A program made the position numbers and the translations under genes. A stretch of DNA of 41,316 nt from Clostridia bacterium (GTDB lineage: Bacteria; Bacillota; Clostridia; Christensenellales; CAG-1252). Location of the stretch: contig JAFTOZ010000064.1 of assembly GCA_017463565.1 (NCBI GenBank), positions 1-41,316 of the forward strand. The letters run 5' to 3'. Positions 38,537 through 41,316 of this stretch are shown here, one piece after another (the stretch's first letter is position 1; every line of letters starts with the position of its first letter). The notes beneath the pieces were generated by a model. The model saw only the letters and a program-made list of their open reading frames with translations, was not told the DNA's origin and searched no databases.

Positions 38537-39160
38537 ATGTTTGCAAACAGCACGGAAACAGAATGGAAAGATGCCCAATCGGCATGGGGCATAGAATGTG
38601 TGCGCCTTGAGAAAGACGCCTATTTGATCCACGAGGGAGACGTGGCGGACTGTATCTTTTGGGTGCGCTCGGGTAGCCTCCTTGTGGTGGTGGACGACTA
38701 TTGGGGACGGCGCTCGGTGCTCAACACCGTAGGAAGCGACGGTCTGTTTGGGGCGGCGTATGCGTTTAGCGATAGCAAAACCTATCCTTTGTCGGTGGTT
38801 GCCGCAGAGGATAGCGTGGTGTGCCGTATTTCGGTGGAGAGGTTGCTAGCCTCCAAGGAGACGAATCCCACCCTCTACGTCAATATGATGTACGGTCTGT
38901 TGCGCGCAATCAGTAACCGTAGCGTAGCGCTGATTCATACCATTGAGCAGATTAAGCAACCCACCCTGCGCGACAAGATCATTGCCTATCTGACCTATCA
39001 ATCTCGCCAAGCCAAAAGCAACGAGTTTCGCATTCCTCTCACCAGGCAACAACTGGCCGACTATTTGGCGGTAGACAGAGCCGCCCTCTCAAGAGAAATA
39101 TCCCGTATGCAAGCAGAGGGTCTGCTTTGGACGAAAGGCCGCGAATTCCGCCTTTTGTGA
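38537..39160 (+). CDS. Crp/Fnr family transcriptional regulator
   Basis: 207 residues from MFANSTETEW, with GAGAGG four bases upstream. Residues 20-120 form a cyclic-nucleotide-binding-like beta-barrel (AYLIHEGDVADCIFWVRSGSLLVVV), followed by a long dimer helix and a winged helix-turn-helix near 165-200 (TRQQLADYLAVDRAALSREISRMQAEGLL). No Cys cluster typical of Fnr is present, so it is more likely a ligand-binding or haem-type regulator than an Fe-S oxygen sensor. It diverges from the nrdG-type gene with overlapping promoters and may control both. Confidence 0.88.
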   Translation: MFANSTETEWKDAQSAWGIECVRLEKDAYLIHEGDVADCIFWVRSGSLLVVVDDYWGRRSVLNTVGSDGLFGAAYAFSDSKTYPLSVVAAEDSVVCRISVERLLASKETNPTLYVNMMYGLLRAISNRSVALIHTIEQIKQPTLRDKIIAYLTYQSRQAKSNEFRIPLTRQQLADYLAVDRAALSREISRMQAEGLLWTKGREFRLL

Positions 39161-39251
39161 GCATAGCATACGGCAGGATATTATAGATCGCTTTCCACAT
39201 AATATTAATATATAGACAAAGTAATCCATAGGCGGATAAAGGGGTAAAATA

Positions 39252-39270
39252 GAAAATAAGAATTATTTTC
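39252..39270. promoter_or_regulatory. PerR/Fur-like operator palindrome upstream of perR
   Basis: GAAAATAAGAATTATTTTC is a perfect palindrome of two 8-base arms around a 3-base centre. It matches 14 of 19 positions of the classical Fur box and keeps the ATAA..ATTAT core of PerR boxes. It lies 29 bases upstream of the perR -35, in an A+T-rich stretch that also contains ATATTAATAT (39202-39211). Autoregulation of perR-rubrerythrin is inferred. Confidence 0.65.
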
Positions 39271-39299
39271 AAATTTTTCAAAAAAGTTTCAAAAAAGTG

Positions 39300-39328
39300 T
39301 TGACAGATGGAAAAAGGTATGGTAAATT
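39300..39328 (+). promoter_or_regulatory. Promoter of the perR-rubrerythrin pair
   Basis: TTGACA-N17-TAAATT, 17 bases before the ATG at 39346. The untranslated leader would be only about ten bases and has no clear ribosome site. Confidence 0.75.
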
Positions 39329-39345
39329 AGGAATGGTTACTGATT

Positions 39346-39708
39346 ATGAACTATTCCAAACAACGAGAAGCCATTGTGATGGCCCTGCATACGCTCTACC
39401 ATCCAACCGCTGAAGAGATTCACGCAGAGGTGGCTAAAACCTTGCCTAAGGTGAGTTTGGGTACGGTGTACCGCAACTTGACCCAGTTGGTTGACCGAGG
39501 TATCGTGCGGCAACTGGTCGAGGGAGAAAAGGGGAAGGCGCACTTTGATGGAAACGCATATCCGCACGCCCACTTCGTGTGTTCTGCCTGTGGCCGTATC
39601 GTGGACGTACCGCTTGCCGAGCAAGCACCGCAAGGGTTGCAGGGATTCGTCGTAGAGCAAACGGTATGCACCTACAAGGGGCTTTGTCCCGAGTGTGCAG
39701 GAAAGTAG
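39346..39708 (+). CDS. perR: Fur family regulator, PerR-like peroxide sensor
   Basis: 120 residues, short for the family (about 140). A winged helix (TAEEIHAEVAKTLPKVSLGTVYRNLTQLVDRGIVRQL) is followed by the metal domain: AHFDGNAYPHAHFVCSACGRIVDV and a C-terminal CPEC. The two CxxC pairs form the structural zinc site. The regulatory ligands (His, Asp in FDGN, H-x-H) are present, and the residue after IV in GRIVDV is Asp, as in PerR; Fur usually has Glu there. PerR represses peroxide-defence genes until its iron-bound His is oxidised. Reverse rubrerythrin lies directly downstream. Confidence 0.8.
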   Translation: MNYSKQREAIVMALHTLYHPTAEEIHAEVAKTLPKVSLGTVYRNLTQLVDRGIVRQLVEGEKGKAHFDGNAYPHAHFVCSACGRIVDVPLAEQAPQGLQGFVVEQTVCTYKGLCPECAGK

Positions 39709-39773
39709 AGTAACCAACCGTTGAAAATCCACCGACAAGGTGAAAATATTAAAAATAGATAAGGAGATATGAT

Positions 39774-40316
39774 ATGAAGAAGTTTGTTTGTCCTATTTGC
39801 GGTTATGTTCACGTAGGTGAGAGTGCCCCCGAGAAGTGCCCCCAATGCGGTGTTCCCGGTAGCAAGTTCCGTGTAGAAGAAGGTGAAAGAACCTGGGCTG
39901 CAGAGCACGTTGTCGGTTGCGCACAAGGTTGCAGCGAAGAAATCCTCGAGGGTTTGCGTGCTAATTTCCAAGGCGAGTGCACCGAGGTTGGTATGTATCT
40001 GGCAATGGCTCGCGTAGCACATCGCGAGGGTTATCCCGAGATTGGTCTCTACTGGGAAAAGGCAGCTTGGGAAGAGGCAGAGCACGCTGCTAAGTTTGCC
40101 GAGTTGTTGGGTGAGGTTGTGACCGCCAGCACCAAGAAGAATCTGGAGATGCGTGTTGATGCCGAGAATGGCGCTACCGCAGGTAAGTTTGAGTTGGCTA
40201 AGCTTGCTAAGATGCAAAACTTGGATGCTATCCACGACACCGTACACGAAATGGCTCGTGACGAGGCTCGCCACGGCAAAGCTTTCGAGGGTCTTTTGAA
40301 GCGTTACTTCAGCTAA
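39774..40316 (+). CDS. Reverse rubrerythrin (peroxide reductase)
   Basis: 180 residues. The N-terminal rubredoxin-like site is C6-x2-C9-x12-C22-x2-C25. The four-helix ferritin-like di-iron domain follows, with ligands in [20 protein letters not shown], the R-V-D-A-E-N region and [11 protein letters not shown]. The order rubredoxin-then-ferritin is the reverse of classical rubrerythrin. These enzymes reduce hydrogen peroxide (and oxygen) using electrons from NAD(P)H via rubredoxin reductase in anaerobes. AAGGAG lies six bases before the ATG; a terminator follows. Co-expression with PerR is supported by position. Confidence 0.93.
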   Translation: MKKFVCPICGYVHVGESAPEKCPQCGVPGSKFRVEEGERTWAAEHVVGCAQGCSEEILEGLRANFQGECTEVGMYLAMARVAHREGYPEIGLYWEKAAWEEAEHAAKFAELLGEVVTASTKKNLEMRVDAENGATAGKFELAKLAKMQNLDAIHDTVHEMARDEARHGKAFEGLLKRYFS

Positions 40317-40345
40317 GAATCGCAAATACTCCCATAAATATATAC

Positions 40346-40374
40346 GAGGCTCAATCTTGGTTGGGCCTCTTTTT
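40346..40374 (+). terminator. Terminator after reverse rubrerythrin
   Basis: GAGGCTCAA pairs with TTGGGCCTC (nine pairs, one G-U) around a six-base loop, followed by TTTTT. Confidence 0.85.
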
Positions 40375-40377
40375 CCT

Positions 40378-40405
40378 TTGAAAGTCTGTGGCCTTGTGCT
40401 ATAAT
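40378..40405 (+). promoter_or_regulatory. Promoter of the P-loop kinase-like gene
   Basis: TTGAAA-N16-TATAAT starting just after the preceding terminator; the ATG is 45 bases downstream of the -10. Confidence 0.7.
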
Positions 40406-40450
40406 GAAAACAGCACACGGCGTGCGGAAGAAAGGACGAGGGAAGAAAGA

Positions 40451-40966
40451 ATGGTTATACTGATTACGGGAGCCTCACACACAGGCAAAACGGCGCTTGC
40501 GCAAAAGTTGTTGGAAAAATATAAATATCCGTATCTGTCGATTGACCATCTGAAAATGGGATTGATCCGCAGTGGCAACACAACCCTCACTCCCACGAGT
40601 GAGGATGAAAAGTTGACCGCATATTTGTGGCCTATTGTGAGAGAAGTCGTCTGCACCGCCATCGAAAATGGGCAAAACCTCATCGTTGAGGGGTGCTATA
40701 TTCCCTTTGATTGGAAAAAGGATTTCCCTGAGGAATATCTCTCTCAAATCAAATACTGCTGCCTTGTTATGAGTGAGCGCTACGTAAGGGAGCACTTTGA
40801 GGATATCAAGCGCTACGCAAACGTCATTGAGGTGCGACAGGACGACACTCCTTGCACCTTAGAGTCGGTACTTGCGGACAACGCAGCAGTATTGCGGTGC
40901 GCCAAGGAGCAAGGACTACCGTATTTGTTGATTGAGGAAAACTACGAAATAGAGGTTGACCTATAA
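40451..40966 (+). CDS. P-loop NTPase, kinase-like
   Basis: 171 residues from MVILITGASHTGKT; earlier in-frame ATGs lie within the promoter. Walker A is GASHTGKT at 7-14, followed by SIDHLKMGLIRSG, where the Asp may bind substrate or metal. Later blocks are IVEGCYIPFDWKKDF and CCLVMSERYVREHFEDI, a pattern of small-molecule kinases of the adenylate-kinase/2-phosphoglycerate-kinase-like group. Substrate unknown. The methyltransferase gene starts 15 bases after its stop, so they are probably co-transcribed. Confidence 0.8.
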   Translation: MVILITGASHTGKTALAQKLLEKYKYPYLSIDHLKMGLIRSGNTTLTPTSEDEKLTAYLWPIVREVVCTAIENGQNLIVEGCYIPFDWKKDFPEEYLSQIKYCCLVMSERYVREHFEDIKRYANVIEVRQDDTPCTLESVLADNAAVLRCAKEQGLPYLLIEENYEIEVDL

Positions 40967-40981
40967 CCAAAGGATTTTGGA

Positions 40982-41316
40982 ATGAAGAATTACGTTGTAG
41001 AAAGCTACGAGGGCTATCAAGAAGAGAATCGCTTGGCAAGTGGCGCACGCAGAATTGAGTTTTTGACGACTGTGCGTGTACTGGACGGCTTGATCGAGGG
41101 AAAGAAAAAGATTTTGGACTGTGCTGCCGGCACGGGAATTTATGCTTTTTATTTTGCAGACAAAGGCCATGAGGTAACTGCAACCGACCTCACACCGCGC
41201 CATATTGGGATTATAGAACGTATCGCAAACACCAAACCCTACAAATTGGATACGCAGGTTTTGGACGCAAGGGATATGGGAGTTTTTGCCGACGAGAGTT
41301 TTGACGTTGTACTGAA
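40982..41316 (+). CDS. SAM-dependent methyltransferase, class I (3' partial)
   Basis: The frame starts at ATG 40982 and stays open to the right edge, giving 111 residues. Motif I is ILDCAAGTGIYAFYFADKG, followed by HEVTATDLT with the acidic residue that holds the SAM ribose, then LDARDMG and SFDVVL (motif IV). This is the ordinary UbiE/Methyltransf_11-type Rossmann fold. The substrate-binding C-terminus is missing, so the target cannot be guessed. An AAAGGA site lies six to seven bases before the ATG. Confidence 0.85.
   Translation, partial: MKNYVVESYEGYQEENRLASGARRIEFLTTVRVLDGLIEGKKKILDCAAGTGIYAFYFADKGHEVTATDLTPRHIGIIERIANTKPYKLDTQVLDARDMGVFADESFDVVL

Noticed and set aside
1-41316. CRISPR array, insertion sequence, prophage, tRNA or rRNA genes
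   Set aside because: No regularly spaced repeats, transposase or integrase frames, or cloverleaf/rRNA signatures were seen on either strand.

Overview
The window looks like a chromosomal segment of an anaerobic, endospore-forming Clostridia-type bacterium (Firmicutes), close to 50% G+C by eye. The evidence is a tricistronic germinant-receptor operon, a collagen-like exosporium-type protein, a PerR/reverse-rubrerythrin oxidative-stress pair, an NrdG-type radical-SAM activase, a metNIQ importer, and surface proteins rich in MBG, Listeria-Bacteroides and BspA-type repeats. I see no rRNA, tRNA, insertion sequence, phage gene or CRISPR array. No gene-free stretch exceeds about 265 bases.

Layout. 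1-18017 (+) is a block of five exported proteins. It opens with a giant protein of more than 3,900 residues whose 5' end lies outside the window. Two proteins with 'AWY' SipW-like N-termini follow, then a small membrane-anchored LRR protein, then a lipoprotein with five InlB-like repeats and BspA leucine-rich repeats. 21647-17998 (-) is gerA-gerB-gerC behind a sigma-G-like promoter, and its last gene overlaps the end of the surface block tail to tail. 21734-22369 (+) is a cyclophilin lipoprotein. 25012-22477 (-) is metN-metI-metQ, preceded by a leader that looks like a ribosome-mediated attenuator with a Met-containing leader peptide. 26491-25278 (-) is a free-standing CBM20 protein plus an HSL-type esterase. 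It diverges from 26651-29458 (+), which is DUF1294, a HAD hydrolase and malQ.

30160-29528 (-) is the collagen-like spore-surface protein. 30408-36104 (+) holds an LCAT-like lipoprotein lipase, an archaeal-type AspRS, a DUF1858 protein and a membrane-anchored beta-propeller/SH3 protein. 37637-36168 (-) is a nucleotidyltransferase plus a left-handed beta-helix protein, together resembling a split GlmU. nrdG (-) and a Crp/Fnr regulator (+) diverge from physically overlapping promoters. perR and reverse rubrerythrin (+) follow behind a PerR/Fur-like palindrome. The window ends with a P-loop kinase-like gene and a truncated methyltransferase.

Most unusual points: (1) a rubredoxin-like four-Cys module and a helical region of about 800 residues, with different codon use, nested in the giant repeat protein; (2) the metNIQ leader, whose parts (Shine-Dalgarno, 15-codon peptide with AUG-CGA-AUG, protector hairpin, 10-nt antiterminator complement, two tandem terminators) fit a classical attenuation switch; (3) several promoters so close to the start codon that the mRNAs should be leaderless; (4) overlapping divergent nrdG/crp promoters with a dyad centred on the shared -10 region.
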